A stretch of 64,000 bases of DNA from Marinobacter changyiensis (GCF_009193265.1 NZ_VZZZ01000005.1:186001-250000), one strand, 5' to 3'. Shown: positions 9,576 through 17,943, counted from the stretch's first letter. Notes: generated by a model not told the origin, from the letters alone. Program-made: numbers and translations.

Positions 9576-10689
9576 CCCTGTTGACTTCGCCTTCGGCGCG
9601 GCCGAAGAAGTAGACGGCCTGGGCGGTTGGCAGTATCTGTGCTATCACCCGGTTCCAGCGCGCGATCGGTGCGGCTGTGACATAGACGATGTCCCGCTGC
9701 TGCAGCTTGAATTGGTCGGCCAGCACCAGGGCGGTGGCGTTACGGGCGTTTAGCTGAAACACCTGGGCCAGCTTGTCGCTGCCGAGGGGGGCTTTACGTA
9801 CGACAAAGATACCGCTGGCATCGGCGGTGGCCTGAACAAAACCGCCGGCTTCGGTGAGCGCCTCCGCCAGCGTCAGGTCGGACCGACCAAAGCGGATGGA
9901 CTGCGGGTCCTCAACTTCACCGAGGACAAAGACTTTGGCTGCGTCGTTACGGGCAACATGGACGATATCGTTGGAGAGCAGCAGGATGTTCTGGCTGGTA
10001 TTGCCGTGCTGGTAGAGTTCCCGCAACGAGTAGCGCTGGGTCTGGCCGTTACGGGTCAGGGTGACATCGCTCCAGTCGGCGGCCTCGGTGAGGCCGCCTG
10101 ACTGGCTGACGGCTTCCAGCAGGGTCAGGGGGACGTTGCTGATCGGCTGGGTACCGGGTTGGTTGACCTCGCCCGTTACATAGATGCGCTTGGAGCGGAA
10201 TGCGGCCACGGTGACATCGACCTGGGGATCCTGAATGTACTCTCTCAGGCGCTCCCGGAGGATTGCCCTGATTTCCGTGACGCGCAGCCCAGCGACCTGA
10301 ACTTCGCCGACGTAGGGGTAGAAGATGGCGCCGTCGTGATGGACCCAGTTGCCGGCTTCCTGGGGGCTGCGCTCGGACCCGGCGGGAATGGTCAGTTCGG
10401 GATGGTCCCAGACCGTGATATTGAGGACGTCGCCGCTGCTGACGATGTAGTCGTAGGCCTTCATTTGCGCGTCGAGATCGGCATTGAACGTCGGCGTCGG
10501 CTCGCCCCTGGCCAGTAGATCGCCAATCAGCGCCGGGGTGATCTGGTAGATTTCCACCTGCTCTTCGATATCGAACTCTTCGCCGTCGTCGGAATACCAG
10601 TCTGAAGAGCCGTACGGAATATGCGACCCCGGTATTGCTGAGCAGCCACTGAGGGTAAATGCCAGAAGGGCAGCGAGGCAGTATTTCAT
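9568..10689 (-). CDS. wza: Wza-like outer-membrane polysaccharide export lipoprotein
   Basis: A 373-residue lipoprotein forming the outer-membrane EPS export channel. The start at 10689 is chosen because AAGGA sits six bases upstream and the frame then opens with a lipoprotein signal, MKYCLAALLAFTLSGCSA, with the acylated Cys after LSG. The poly-export domain includes YIVSSGDVLNITVWDHPEL and the block ending YPYVGEVQVAGLRVTEI. SLBB repeats follow, for example IYVTGEVNQPG and VFVLGEVEDPQS. It is the partner of Wzc in the envelope-spanning export machine. Confidence 0.95.
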   Translation of the reverse strand: MKYCLAALLAFTLSGCSAIPGSHIPYGSSDWYSDDGEEFDIEEQVEIYQITPALIGDLLARGEPTPTFNADLDAQMKAYDYIVSSGDVLNITVWDHPELTIPAGSERSPQEAGNWVHHDGAIFYPYVGEVQVAGLRVTEIRAILRERLREYIQDPQVDVTVAAFRSKRIYVTGEVNQPGTQPISNVPLTLLEAVSQSGGLTEAADWSDVTLTRNGQTQRYSLRELYQHGNTSQNILLLSNDIVHVARNDAAKVFVLGEVEDPQSIRFGRSDLTLAEALTEAGGFVQATADASGIFVVRKAPLGSDKLAQVFQLNARNATALVLADQFKLQQRDIVYVTAAPIARWNRVIAQILPTAQAVYFFGRAEGEVNRVD

Positions 10690-10874
10690 CCGGATCCTTT
10701 GTGTTGTCGGGTCTTGCTCTGCGCCTGATGATCGGGCAGCCAGCATACCAGGGAAAGAGGTTCTGGGGGTCAGGTTGTTCGTTTTCATCAATCGGGTGTA
10801 CACATTGCTGCGGCTTACTGGCTTGGCTTACGGTAGGGGGGATTCTGGGTCAGACCCGTTATACGGGGGGAAAT

Positions 10875-10897
10875 GCCCCGGGGTCTGACCCCGGGGC
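10875..10897. repeat. Perfect GC-rich palindrome (REP-like)
   Basis: GCCCCGGGGTC, one T, then GACCCCGGGGC gives an 11-bp perfect stem just 3' of the lipoprotein gene and upstream of wza. A related half-site, GGGTCAGACCC, lies about 30 bases away at 10849-10859. There is no T run on the minus strand, so it may be a REP-like element or an mRNA 3'-end stabiliser between two operon genes rather than a terminator. Confidence 0.55.
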
Positions 10898-10904
10898 TTA
10901 CGGC

Positions 10905-11885
10905 TTAGTTTACCCCGCTAGTGCCACTGGCGCCGGTTCCGCCGGTTGCACCGGTAGCTGGGGCGTCTTGTGCTTTTTCGATGGTGTCCAGGATCTTCTG
11001 CTTAACGTCTTCTCGCAGATCAAGTGCTGCAATAACGGCAGCAGCAGTGACGAGGCCAACCTTAACCGACGTATCCTGGGCTGTGTCTCGAGCAATGCTT
11101 ACCATCTCTGCAACTTCAATATCGATGTGGTTTTTACCGGCCAGCTTGGTTTTCACCAAACTCTGGGTGTCAGCCATTTTGGCATTAACGTTTTGAGTTG
11201 CAACGTAAAGCGTGGCTGAGGGATCGCTACCTGCAGGCGCGCTTTTCACAGTTCTAATCAGCTGTTGGGTAGCAACCTGGTTCAGTACCCGCAGTTGCAG
11301 CGCCACGTCGGAATTCTTCTCATTGGCCTTTGAGACCGCCACGGCATCAAAGTCGGTCAGATCGATATCGGCTGAAATGCCCAGATCTGTTGCCAGCTTG
11401 GCCTTGGCGGCGGCTTGGGCTTGAGCGGGAGTTTCGCCAGCCGCAATGCGGCGCTCGGTTTCTCCCTGAATGATGGTAGAGAACGCGGAAACGGTTTTGG
11501 CGCCGGCCGGGGCTACGTAGATGAAGCCATCGCTGACGGCTTCACCGGTGTCTTCATCAAGGGTGACGTCGGCTTTGGCTTCCAGAGCCAATGGGTAAAG
11601 CAACTGGGAGGCATCCAGGCCGGTGAGGCGGTAGACGCCACCTTTGATGGTGGTGGTAGACCGTTGGTCATCACAGGCGTTATTCAGGTTTTCGTCGACA
11701 CACACGGTAGCGCCGCGCAGGTAGCCGTCGTAGGCCACACCCGTTGATTCACCCGTTGGTTCGCTGGGTGCGTCGTCCGAACTGGAAGAACTGCCGCCGG
11801 AGCACGCTGTCATGGCCATGGCCGACGCCAGTACCGCAATGGCGAGCAGTTTCTTTTTGAATGTTCCTTGCTTTACATTAGTCAT
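10905..11885 (-). CDS. Secreted lipoprotein of unknown function in the EPS operon
   Basis: A 326-residue predicted lipoprotein. The ATG at 11885 is preferred because AGGAGAAGAGG precedes it. The signal KKLLAIAVLASAMAMTACSG gives a lipobox ending at Cys, followed by a Ser-rich linker. Residues around 50-100 (YLRGATVCVDENLNNACDD, then GGVYRLTGLD) resemble the start of a carboxypeptidase-regulatory-like or cadherin-like beta domain. The C-terminus is Ala-rich and helical and ends in a Gly/Thr/Ala tail. No catalytic motif is visible. Its place between the YjbH-like gene and wza suggests a role in EPS secretion or surface attachment; that is inference only. Confidence 0.75.
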   Translation of the reverse strand: MTNVKQGTFKKKLLAIAVLASAMAMTACSGGSSSSSDDAPSEPTGESTGVAYDGYLRGATVCVDENLNNACDDQRSTTTIKGGVYRLTGLDASQLLYPLALEAKADVTLDEDTGEAVSDGFIYVAPAGAKTVSAFSTIIQGETERRIAAGETPAQAQAAAKAKLATDLGISADIDLTDFDAVAVSKANEKNSDVALQLRVLNQVATQQLIRTVKSAPAGSDPSATLYVATQNVNAKMADTQSLVKTKLAGKNHIDIEVAEMVSIARDTAQDTSVKVGLVTAAAVIAALDLREDVKQKILDTIEKAQDAPATGATGGTGASGTSGVN

Positions 11886-12084
11886 ACTTGCCTCTTCTCC
11901 TGAGATTGACTCTTGCTGCACGCGCTTTTCTGATTATTTGCCGCACGACGATGTGCCGTGCAGCGGTGGAAAACCCTGATTTTTGTGAAATTTTCGCTAG
12001 TCACTATATGTGACGACTATCGAAACACAAGTTTTATACCCTTATAAAGTACATATTTTTGTTTGGTTTTCGTTACCTGCCGGT

Positions 12085-14127
12085 TTATTGAGCCGCTCGG
12101 CCGCGGTTGAGATAGACCTCCCGCAAGGGGTTGGATGAGTTCACTATGCCGGCGCCGCCGAAGGAGACGGTATTGGCGTCTTCGTTGATGCGGGTTTGTA
12201 CGGCGTAGTTGAAGTCGGCATCGCCTTTGATTTGCAGGTATTTGAACTGGCGGCCTTTGGTCGGGGTCAGTGGGATCACCCAGCCCAGGCTGACGAATTC
12301 GGCGTCGGTGTTCTTGTATTGCAGCGTGAGGGCGTAATCACCGAACCAGAAGCGCGAATCAAGGCGAATGCCTTCGTCTTCGGCGAAGAACTGGCCGCCG
12401 TACACGGTAAATTGCGCGTCCAGCCCCGGGTTGTAGTAGCTGTACTGGGCCAGGGCCTGGGTTCTGTCGTCGCCGCGGTTATTAGTGTGGCTGAAGCGGC
12501 CGGCCAGGATGCCGACGGCGTGGCGGCCACCCGGGCTGAGCAGCAGGGTTTCATTAAAGCCACCGTTATAATCCAGGGCGTAACGGCCGGCGTGAAAGGC
12601 GGTGAGCAGCTGCGGGTGCAGCTTGAACGCTTGCTGGATGTCCGCTTCGACCAGGCCGGTTCGTTGCCGGCTGTTGTAGAATACGCCGCCTTTGTCGAAG
12701 TCGTCGGTCTGGTAGATTTCCGCATCGTAGCGGGCGGACGCCAGGGCGCCGGGCCAGAGTGAAAAGGCCAGTTCGGAGCTGAGGGCAACGGAGGCATCCC
12801 ACACGCCGTATTCAGTGGCGACACCGCTGCTGATGGACGGGCTGAGGGTGAGGCGCGGCTTCCAGCTGGGGCCGTAGCTGCCTTCGAAATCCCATTCCGG
12901 TTGCTGGCTGTTAAACAGCGTGGTTTCCGCAAACTGGCCCTTTATCCGGTACGGCTGCTGTTCGCTGAGGGCGACGGTTTGGCTGAGCACCGGCAAGCCC
13001 TGGTTGAGCAGGGTGAGTTCAGCTTGCTGGTGGCTGCCAACGGCGTTGTGGGCCGTGCGGGCGACGTCGAGAATGCTGTCGCGCTCGTCCCGGTTGTAGA
13101 GGTTGTTCTCCCACCAGATGTGCAGGGTGTCGCCGTCGCTTGCGGTGCGTACGCGGTCGTAACCGGCGTTGACCAGGTGTTCGCCGATTTGCCGGGCGGT
13201 TTGTTTGCCGGCTTCACGGGTGGATTTGGTGCTGGTCTCGGTTGTGCTTGCCACTTGCCCGGCTTGTGGCGGGGCATTCTGAGCCTTGTTGGCGTTTTCT
13301 TCGGCCGGGGCTGCTGGCACGGGTTGCAGGCGCTGTTTGCGCGGTGCGTTGCCGAAGGGCATGGACAGGCCGAGGGAGGCGAAGTGACGATCGTTGTCGG
13401 TGTCGCCTTCGTCCCAGGCCAGGACTTTGCCTTTTACCTGCAGGCCATAGGGCAGCCAGCCCTGGGGACTGGTGGCGCCGATGCCGAGGCGGGCGTCCAG
13501 GCTGTCGTGTTCCGCCATGATGCTCAGCCAGGGCAGCGGCCGGTAACTGACGGCACCGAAAGCACCATCCAGGTAACGGGGTGTTGCTTCCGGCTTGCCG
13601 TAGCCCAGGGCGACTTCCACCGGGCCTAACTGGCGGCCGGCGACCAGGTAGAACGCTTCGAAATCGCCGGTTTCACCGCCCAGATCCTGAGCACCTGCGG
13701 CCAGGGTGAACCACTCTTCCGGGATGAACGGGGCCTGGATTTTTACATTGGCGGAGAGATCGCGAATGCCACCAAATTCGACAAAGCGACCTGCGTGGGT
13801 TTTGTCCCAAGTGAGACGACCACCGAGTTCCACATTGGGGAAAATGCCAAATGTCCCAGATACGTTGTTGAGGTGGTGATATCCATCCTCATAATGGTAC
13901 CTGGTATTGATATACGCCTGATCCGACCACTGCACAGCCGCCTGCCCGCGGTTAAGCACCGTGGCGGAAGGCACGTTCAGAAAGCCGCTGTAGCCGGGAA
14001 AGGCCAGGTCTCTCTGCGGCGACTGCGCCTGCGCCTGCAGGCTGAACAAACCAAGGGATGTGATAACCGCAACCGGCGTCAGGCACGCTACCGCCCCACC
14101 GACCAGAGTCCAGTGCTTTGAGGTCAT
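12085..14127 (-). CDS. YjbH-family outer-membrane EPS protein
   Basis: A 680-residue predicted outer-membrane beta-barrel. The ATG at 14127 gives a signal sequence with K4 and a hydrophobic core ending SLQAQAQ; a GTG at 14145 would add six residues. The mature N-terminus has FPGYSGFLNVPSATVL and then a GLRLTWD-like barrel start, as in the YjbH/DUF940 family found in exopolysaccharide operons. The C-terminal half has alternating aromatic strands such as AQYSYYNPGLDAQFTVYGGQ. It is the first gene of the long minus-strand EPS operon and divergent from rfaH. Its signal-peptide codons contain the ops element at 14084-14095. The molecular function of YjbH proteins is not settled. Confidence 0.87.
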   Translation of the reverse strand: MTSKHWTLVGGAVACLTPVAVITSLGLFSLQAQAQSPQRDLAFPGYSGFLNVPSATVLNRGQAAVQWSDQAYINTRYHYEDGYHHLNNVSGTFGIFPNVELGGRLTWDKTHAGRFVEFGGIRDLSANVKIQAPFIPEEWFTLAAGAQDLGGETGDFEAFYLVAGRQLGPVEVALGYGKPEATPRYLDGAFGAVSYRPLPWLSIMAEHDSLDARLGIGATSPQGWLPYGLQVKGKVLAWDEGDTDNDRHFASLGLSMPFGNAPRKQRLQPVPAAPAEENANKAQNAPPQAGQVASTTETSTKSTREAGKQTARQIGEHLVNAGYDRVRTASDGDTLHIWWENNLYNRDERDSILDVARTAHNAVGSHQQAELTLLNQGLPVLSQTVALSEQQPYRIKGQFAETTLFNSQQPEWDFEGSYGPSWKPRLTLSPSISSGVATEYGVWDASVALSSELAFSLWPGALASARYDAEIYQTDDFDKGGVFYNSRQRTGLVEADIQQAFKLHPQLLTAFHAGRYALDYNGGFNETLLLSPGGRHAVGILAGRFSHTNNRGDDRTQALAQYSYYNPGLDAQFTVYGGQFFAEDEGIRLDSRFWFGDYALTLQYKNTDAEFVSLGWVIPLTPTKGRQFKYLQIKGDADFNYAVQTRINEDANTVSFGGAGIVNSSNPLREVYLNRGRAAQ
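14084..14095 (-). promoter_or_regulatory. ops element (RfaH recruitment site) inside the yjbH-like gene
   Basis: The minus strand reads GGCGGTAGCGTG, identical to the ops core of the E. coli JUMPStart element, with a further GG before it. A CTCTGGT motif 14 bases upstream is also shared with JUMPStart. It lies about 30-45 bases past the yjbH start codon and about 120 bases past a predicted promoter. In known systems ops pauses RNA polymerase in the non-template strand and loads RfaH. The divergent rfaH-like gene makes a chance match unlikely. Confidence 0.85.
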
Positions 14128-14222
14128 AGATTCATTTTGTGACACAGGTTTAACTTTGGAAGGGGCGCAAGTCTACGTGATCAAGCACGGGACACAACCG
14201 AAAAAGCGTGGAAAGACGCGGC

Positions 14223-14253
14223 TTTATGTTGTGCAAACGTAAAAGTTTGTCAA
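14223..14253 (-). promoter_or_regulatory. Predicted promoter of the EPS operon
   Basis: On the minus strand TTGACA (complement of 14248-14253) is a perfect -35 hexamer, followed after 19 bases by CATAAA (complement of 14223-14228), a four-of-six -10 match. Transcription would begin near 14215, leaving a leader of roughly 88 bases before the yjbH ATG. The spacer is longer than the 17-base optimum, so strength is uncertain. Confidence 0.4.
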
Positions 14254-14361
14254 AGGCGTCGTGTTGCTATACGCATGTTGGTCTAAACAAGCTACGTCCG
14301 GTGCTGACCATCGGGTAAAACACTGATTCTCTTTTGGGTCATAACTGATAGGCTCGCGGTT

Positions 14362-14367
14362 TATAAT
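14362..14367 (+). promoter_or_regulatory. Predicted -10 element of rfaH
   Basis: TATAAT occurs in the plus-strand context GGTTTATAATCCC, 61 bases before the rfaH start codon. No convincing -35 hexamer is found at the right distance, so this is a tentative promoter. Confidence 0.3.
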
Positions 14368-14427
14368 CCCTGACCGGCTTGACCGACTTACGGGCAGGCC
14401 CATCGGTTAGGGCTATCGGAGCTCCTC

Positions 14428-14907
14428 ATGTCATGGTATGCCATCCAACATAAACCGGGCCAAGGCGACCGGGCACTGGACAACCTGCAGTATCAGGACG
14501 CCCAGTGTTTTTATCCCAAGATTGCGGTGGAAAAAATCAAGGCCGGCAAGCGTACCAGCCGGCTTGAGCCACTGTTTCCGGGTTACCTGTTTATCGACAT
14601 CGAGCAGAGTGATCCCCTGTGGGCCAAGCTTCGCTCGACCCGGGGCGTGTTGCGGGTGGTGAGTTTTGCCAATAAACCGGCGCTGATTGCCAATGAAGTG
14701 ATCGACCACATCCGCCAGAGCCTTGATACCGTGGCTGAGAGTGGCGGCATCAAGGCCGGCGAAACCATCCAGTTGCAGGACGGCGCGTTTGCCGGGCTGG
14801 ATGCCGTGTTTCAGGCTTACGATGGAGAGGAGCGGGCCATTGTGCTGATCAGCTTTATGCAACGAGCGCAGCGGGTGAAGGTGCCGGTTTCGGCGCTGAA
14901 GCGTTAA
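14428..14907 (+). CDS. rfaH: RfaH-like transcription antiterminator
   Basis: A 159-residue NusG paralogue. The N-terminal NGN domain starts MSWYAIQHKPGQGDRALDNL and includes RLEPLFPGYLFIDI and LRSTRGVLRVVSFANKPALI. The C-terminal KOW-like domain includes IQLQDGAFAGLDAVFQAYDG. The N-terminal sequence and short length match RfaH, which loads at ops sites and suppresses pausing and Rho termination in long surface-polysaccharide operons, rather than housekeeping NusG. GGAG lies six bases before the ATG. It is transcribed away from the EPS operon, whose first gene carries a perfect ops core, so a regulator-target pair is likely. Confidence 0.93.
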   Translation: MSWYAIQHKPGQGDRALDNLQYQDAQCFYPKIAVEKIKAGKRTSRLEPLFPGYLFIDIEQSDPLWAKLRSTRGVLRVVSFANKPALIANEVIDHIRQSLDTVAESGGIKAGETIQLQDGAFAGLDAVFQAYDGEERAIVLISFMQRAQRVKVPVSALKR

Positions 14908-14950
14908 AAGCCGGAGCTAGCAGCGAACTTGCGAGGGCGTTTTTTGTGCC

Positions 14951-14989
14951 AGGTTGTGCCTGTCCATGGTCATTTTCGTCCATGGTCAT
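14951..14989 (+). repeat. Copy of the TGCCTGTCC(ATGATCA) repeat between rfaH and cysQ
   Basis: Reads TTGTGCCTGTCCATGGTCAT, followed by a second partial copy, GTCCATGGTCAT. It is the left-most member of the directly oriented repeat family concentrated at 17.4-18.0 kb. It lies in the short gap between the convergent rfaH and cysQ genes. Confidence 0.75.
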
Positions 14990-15000
14990 TTCGGGAACGA

Positions 15001-15765
15001 TCAGTACCACTTTCCCGAGGCCACAAAGTGCGGGTTCAGAACCTCTTCTTTGCCATAGCGCAACGGCTTGCGATCGAGTGTTTCCACTTTGCCCCCGGCG
15101 GCGCTCAGAATGGCGTGGGCTGCGCCGGTGTCCCATTCGCAAGTCGGCCCGAGGCGCGGGTAGATGTCAGCCTGGCCTTCGGCTATTTTGCAGAATTTGA
15201 GTGAGCTGCCCGCCTTTACGAGTCGATGCTCGCCCAGCGTTTCGATGAAGTCTTCGGTTTCTTTATTAAGATGGCTCTTGCTCGCTACTACGCGCTTGAT
15301 GGACGGCGGCACCACCACATTCAGGCGATGCACCCGTCCCGCCTTGTCCCGCTTGAAGGCGCCCTCACCTTTCGCACCCCAGTAAACCTCCCCCAATGCC
15401 GGCGCCGTCACTACGCCCAGAACAGGAATCCCGTGCTCGATCAACGCGATATTGACCGTAAATTCCCCGGTGCGACCGGTAAACTCCTTGGTGCCATCAA
15501 TCGGATCCACCAGCCAGAACCGGTACCAGTGCTTGCGCTCGGCCCAGGGGGCGCTGGCAGACTCCTCCGACAGGATCGGTATGTCATGACTCAGCTGCCG
15601 CAAACCATCCACAATCATGTGATGGGCCGCCATATCCGCTGCCGTGATCGGCGAGTTATCCGCTTTGAACTCGACGTTGAAATCCGTGCGGTAAATTTCC
15701 AGCACTTTCTTGCTGGCGGCTTCGGCAAGGGTGATGACATCGGGCAGGAGGGAGGCGAATTGCAT
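15001..15765 (-). CDS. cysQ: 3'(2'),5'-bisphosphate nucleotidase CysQ
   Basis: A 254-residue inositol-monophosphatase-fold enzyme that removes the 3'-phosphate of PAP/PAPS, protecting sulfate assimilation. Metal-binding motifs are visible in order: the SEES pair near residue 62, the signature DPIDGTKEF near residue 88, and EWDTGAAHAIL near residue 212. The length matches CysQ. It is convergent with rfaH and has no obvious functional partner nearby; it marks the start of the repeat-rich accessory stretch. Confidence 0.94.
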   Translation of the reverse strand: MQFASLLPDVITLAEAASKKVLEIYRTDFNVEFKADNSPITAADMAAHHMIVDGLRQLSHDIPILSEESASAPWAERKHWYRFWLVDPIDGTKEFTGRTGEFTVNIALIEHGIPVLGVVTAPALGEVYWGAKGEGAFKRDKAGRVHRLNVVVPPSIKRVVASKSHLNKETEDFIETLGEHRLVKAGSSLKFCKIAEGQADIYPRLGPTCEWDTGAAHAILSAAGGKVETLDRKPLRYGKEEVLNPHFVASGKWY

Positions 15766-15841
15766 GGGGGACCTTTTTTGTAGGTGTCTGGCAGAAACAG
15801 GATAGAGCGTGGAGACCGGATATTAAAGCAACACCGGCAGT

Positions 15842-15911
15842 TGTAGGAGCGGTTTCAGTCGCGATTCTCCTTTCGGGCACGCACGGCATTCGCGGTTGAA
15901 ACCGCTCCTAC
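15842..15911. repeat. REP-like inverted pair
   Basis: TGTAGGAGCGGTTTCAGTCGCGA and, about 25 bases later, its near-complement TCGCGGTTGAAACCGCTCCTA form a long imperfect stem. Related copies are at 28651, 39214, 42579 and 42675. It lies between cysQ and the second pilin gene. Confidence 0.8.
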
Positions 15912-15927
15912 TAGGGCCAGGTTGGGC

Positions 15928-15960
15928 TATGTTGTGCCTGTCCTTTATCATTGTTGATCA
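15928..15960 (+). repeat. Copy of the TGCCTGTCC repeat abutting the second pilin gene
   Basis: Contains TATGTTGTGCCTGTCC (core 15935-15943) followed by TTTATCATTGTTGATCA. The last bases overlap the stop codon of the minus-strand pilin gene at 15958-15960, so the repeat borders the gene directly. Confidence 0.75.
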
Positions 15961-16311
15961 TTGACAAGCTCCAGAACCATCACAGGTGATCGTGGTAGCT
16001 GCGGAATCTTTAGCCGTGGCTGTTGTCCAGCTCGTAACTGCGGCACCGTCAGAAGTTGGAGCGACGGAAGGAGCGTTGATCGTCTCGCAAGAATCCACTT
16101 TAGCTGCAGTTAGGTTGGCAATAGTAGGATCTTGAGAATATTCAATCAGCCAATCCTTAGTTTGCGCTTCCACTTCTGCCAAACAGGACTTAACGTGGTT
16201 TTCCTCAACATAATCCTGATAAGCCGGAATAGTAATCGCCGCCAAAATACCAACAATCGCCACAACGATCATCAGTTCGATCAGAGTAAAGCCTTGCTGA
16301 CCACTCTTCAT
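15958..16311 (-). CDS. Type IV pilin-like protein (second pilin)
   Basis: A 117-residue type IVa prepilin. The ATG at 16311 gives a short leader, MKSGQQG, before the peptidase site, then [20 protein letters not shown] with the conserved Glu5, as required by PilD. The remainder is a small acidic head with Cys residues including a C-terminal TCDGSGAC pair that could form the D-loop disulfide. An upstream in-frame ATG at 16347 would add twelve residues derived from repeat sequence and is disfavoured. It is shorter than the main pilin at 18015-18515 and flanked on both sides by TGCCTGTCC repeats. It could be a minor or alternative pilin. Confidence 0.85.
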   Translation of the reverse strand: MKSGQQGFTLIELMIVVAIVGILAAITIPAYQDYVEENHVKSCLAEVEAQTKDWLIEYSQDPTIANLTAAKVDSCETINAPSVAPTSDGAAVTSWTTATAKDSAATTITCDGSGACQ

Positions 16312-16330
16312 TTGAATCTTTTGCAGGTCT

Positions 16331-16350
16331 GCGTTGTGCCTGTCCATCGT
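16331..16350 (+). repeat. Copy of the TGCCTGTCC repeat upstream of the second pilin gene
   Basis: GCGTTGTGCCTGTCCATCGT (core 16337-16345), followed at once by a partial duplication GTTGTGCCTC. It lies about 25 bases before the minus-strand pilin start, in its probable leader. Confidence 0.7.
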
Positions 16351-16664
16351 TGTGCCTCTCCCTCATCACGACGACAAATTAAAGCATACCATGGTTCCCC
16401 GAACGCCTGACACCAGAGGCCTTTAGCCGCGCTAAAAAACCTGGAAAGCGCGAGCGAACCATCCGGTTTGAGGCCACCTACCAGCAGCCAGCAGCCAGCA
16501 GCAGTACCGGCACGATCGAAGGCGGGCCGCCTAGGTGGGTGCATGTCCATGCGTTCCTTTGGCTAATCGATTATCCAGTTTGCCAGGCGCTGCTGCCGAT
16601 CCGGGAGACGACTGTCAGAAACGGCATAAGGGCAATCTGACCGGCATGCTTCATTGCCAGCGTC
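16351..16664. other. Non-coding stretch between the pilin gene and the hydrolase remnant
   Basis: No gene is supported. It holds a short CAGCAGC-rich tandem tract at 16481-16504 and a variant repeat, GCATGTCCATGCGTTCCTTT, at 16541-16560. That variant recurs almost exactly at 17682-17701. Confidence 0.5.
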
Positions 16665-17369
16665 ATGCCGCGTGGGGCTTGGCGACGATGTCGATATCCA
16701 GGGAGGCTTATAGCGCCTGTCCATGATCAATCGAGCGCGAAAACTCATGTACGCGATCTCATCGCGTTCGTTGAAGGTCTCGATGCCGGCCCGGTTCACC
16801 TGGTGACCTGGTCCTACAGCGGTGGGATCGGGGCGCATGCAGCGCTGAGACGCCCGGAACTCTTCCGCTCTATTGTCCACTATGAACCGTCCATCGAGTC
16901 GCTACTCACGGGTCTGCCCGGCAGCGACAATGCTACGAAAGAATTGCGTAGCCATTTTGGGCCAGCCGTAACGGCCGCCAAGGAAAATCGACCGGAGGAG
17001 GCTGCGCTGAGACTCATTGAAGCGGTATTCAAACTGCCGGTGGCGGGCGCCTTGGCGGAGTCGGAAATGGCAGTGAAGATGTGGCGGGAAAACGGGCGCA
17101 CGGTAAAGCCCTGGCTGGCGATGGACCCCGCCGAGCCACTGAGCTGCGAGGCTTTCTCCAAGCTGGAAGTTCCGACACTGGTTGTGCAGGGCACTGACAC
17201 CTATACGTGGTTCTCGATGATAGCGGAACAACTCGTCAACTGTCAGCCAAATGCGACGCTTGCGACCCTGCCCGGTGTGAACCATGACGGCCCATACCGA
17301 GCTCCTGATTTGTTCGCACCCGTCATCGAAAGCTTTATCTCCAGTGTTCCGGTGACCCCAGGCAACTGA
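16665..17369 (+). pseudogene. 5'-truncated alpha/beta-hydrolase
   Basis: The frame matches an alpha/beta-hydrolase from just before the nucleophile elbow to the C-terminus. It has HVRDLIAFVEGL, then HLVTWSYSGGIGAHA (nucleophile Ser in TWSYS), the loop around VPTLVVQGTDTY, and LPGVNHDGPYRAPDLF with the catalytic His. The first 70-80 residues of the fold, including strands 1-4 and the oxyanion-hole HG region, are missing. Homology begins right after a TGCCTGTCC repeat at 16714-16722, and upstream codons translate repeat sequence. It is probably an inactive remnant created by rearrangement at the repeat, although the core triad survives. Confidence 0.7.
16711..16730 (+). repeat. Copy of the TGCCTGTCC repeat at the hydrolase breakpoint
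   Basis: Reads CGCCTGTCCATGATCAA (core 16714-16722, one mismatch to TGCCTGTCC). It sits exactly where recognisable hydrolase coding sequence starts. Confidence 0.7.
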
Positions 17370-17598
17370 AGGCTGAGGAGTGCCTGCATAGAAGTGCCTG
17401 CCCATGCTTCCGCTTTGTGGGGTTCAGGTCAGACTATATTGTGCCTGTCCATGGGCTAAGCGGTGGCAATTTCCAGTGTTTATAACCACTCGTCAGTCGT
17501 GGTTCGTTCTTGGTTATGTTGTGCCTGTCCATGATCAACCTGCCAACGAGCGGGCGAAAGGCATGGCCGCAGGATCGGCACTCGTAGTTGTCGAGAAA

Positions 17599-17663
17599 GG
17601 CAATTAGGCAATTAGGCAATTAGGCAATTAGGCAATTAGGCAATTAGGCAATTAGGCAATTAG
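17599..17663. repeat. 8-bp microsatellite (CAATTAGG)n
   Basis: Seven full CAATTAGG units plus a seven-base partial unit run without interruption, preceded by GG. It lies within the repeat cluster, outside any supported gene. Such arrays change length by slipped-strand mispairing. Confidence 0.95.
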
Positions 17664-17910
17664 TGTCTATTCACACTTCGCGCATGTCCATGCTTTCCTT
17701 TCATTGTGCCTGTCCATGATCAATCTTTTGGGAATCAAGGCAGACTATGCAGTGCCTGTCCATGATCAAACTGCGGGGGTCGAAACCTCCAGGCCTTTGG
17801 GGATCAGGTCAAGCGATGTTGTGCCTGTCCATGATCATGCCGGTTATGTTGTGCCTGTCCATGGCGATCCATGCCAAACATAAACTTGGAATAGGCGCGC
17901 CACAAAAAGC

Positions 17911-17943
17911 AAAGGCCCGGGGCTTAGATGCCACCGGGCCTTT
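17911..17943. repeat. Strong hairpin beside a repeat copy
   Basis: AAAGGCCCGG and CCGGGCCTTT form a perfect 10-bp stem around a 13-base loop. The right arm runs into the GGCCTTTGGGGATCAGGTCA segment that precedes the repeat copy at 17966. A partial version of that arm (AGGCCTTTGGGGATCAGG) occurs at 17791-17808. It could terminate plus-strand transcription, but the T run after the stem is only three bases. Confidence 0.55.
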
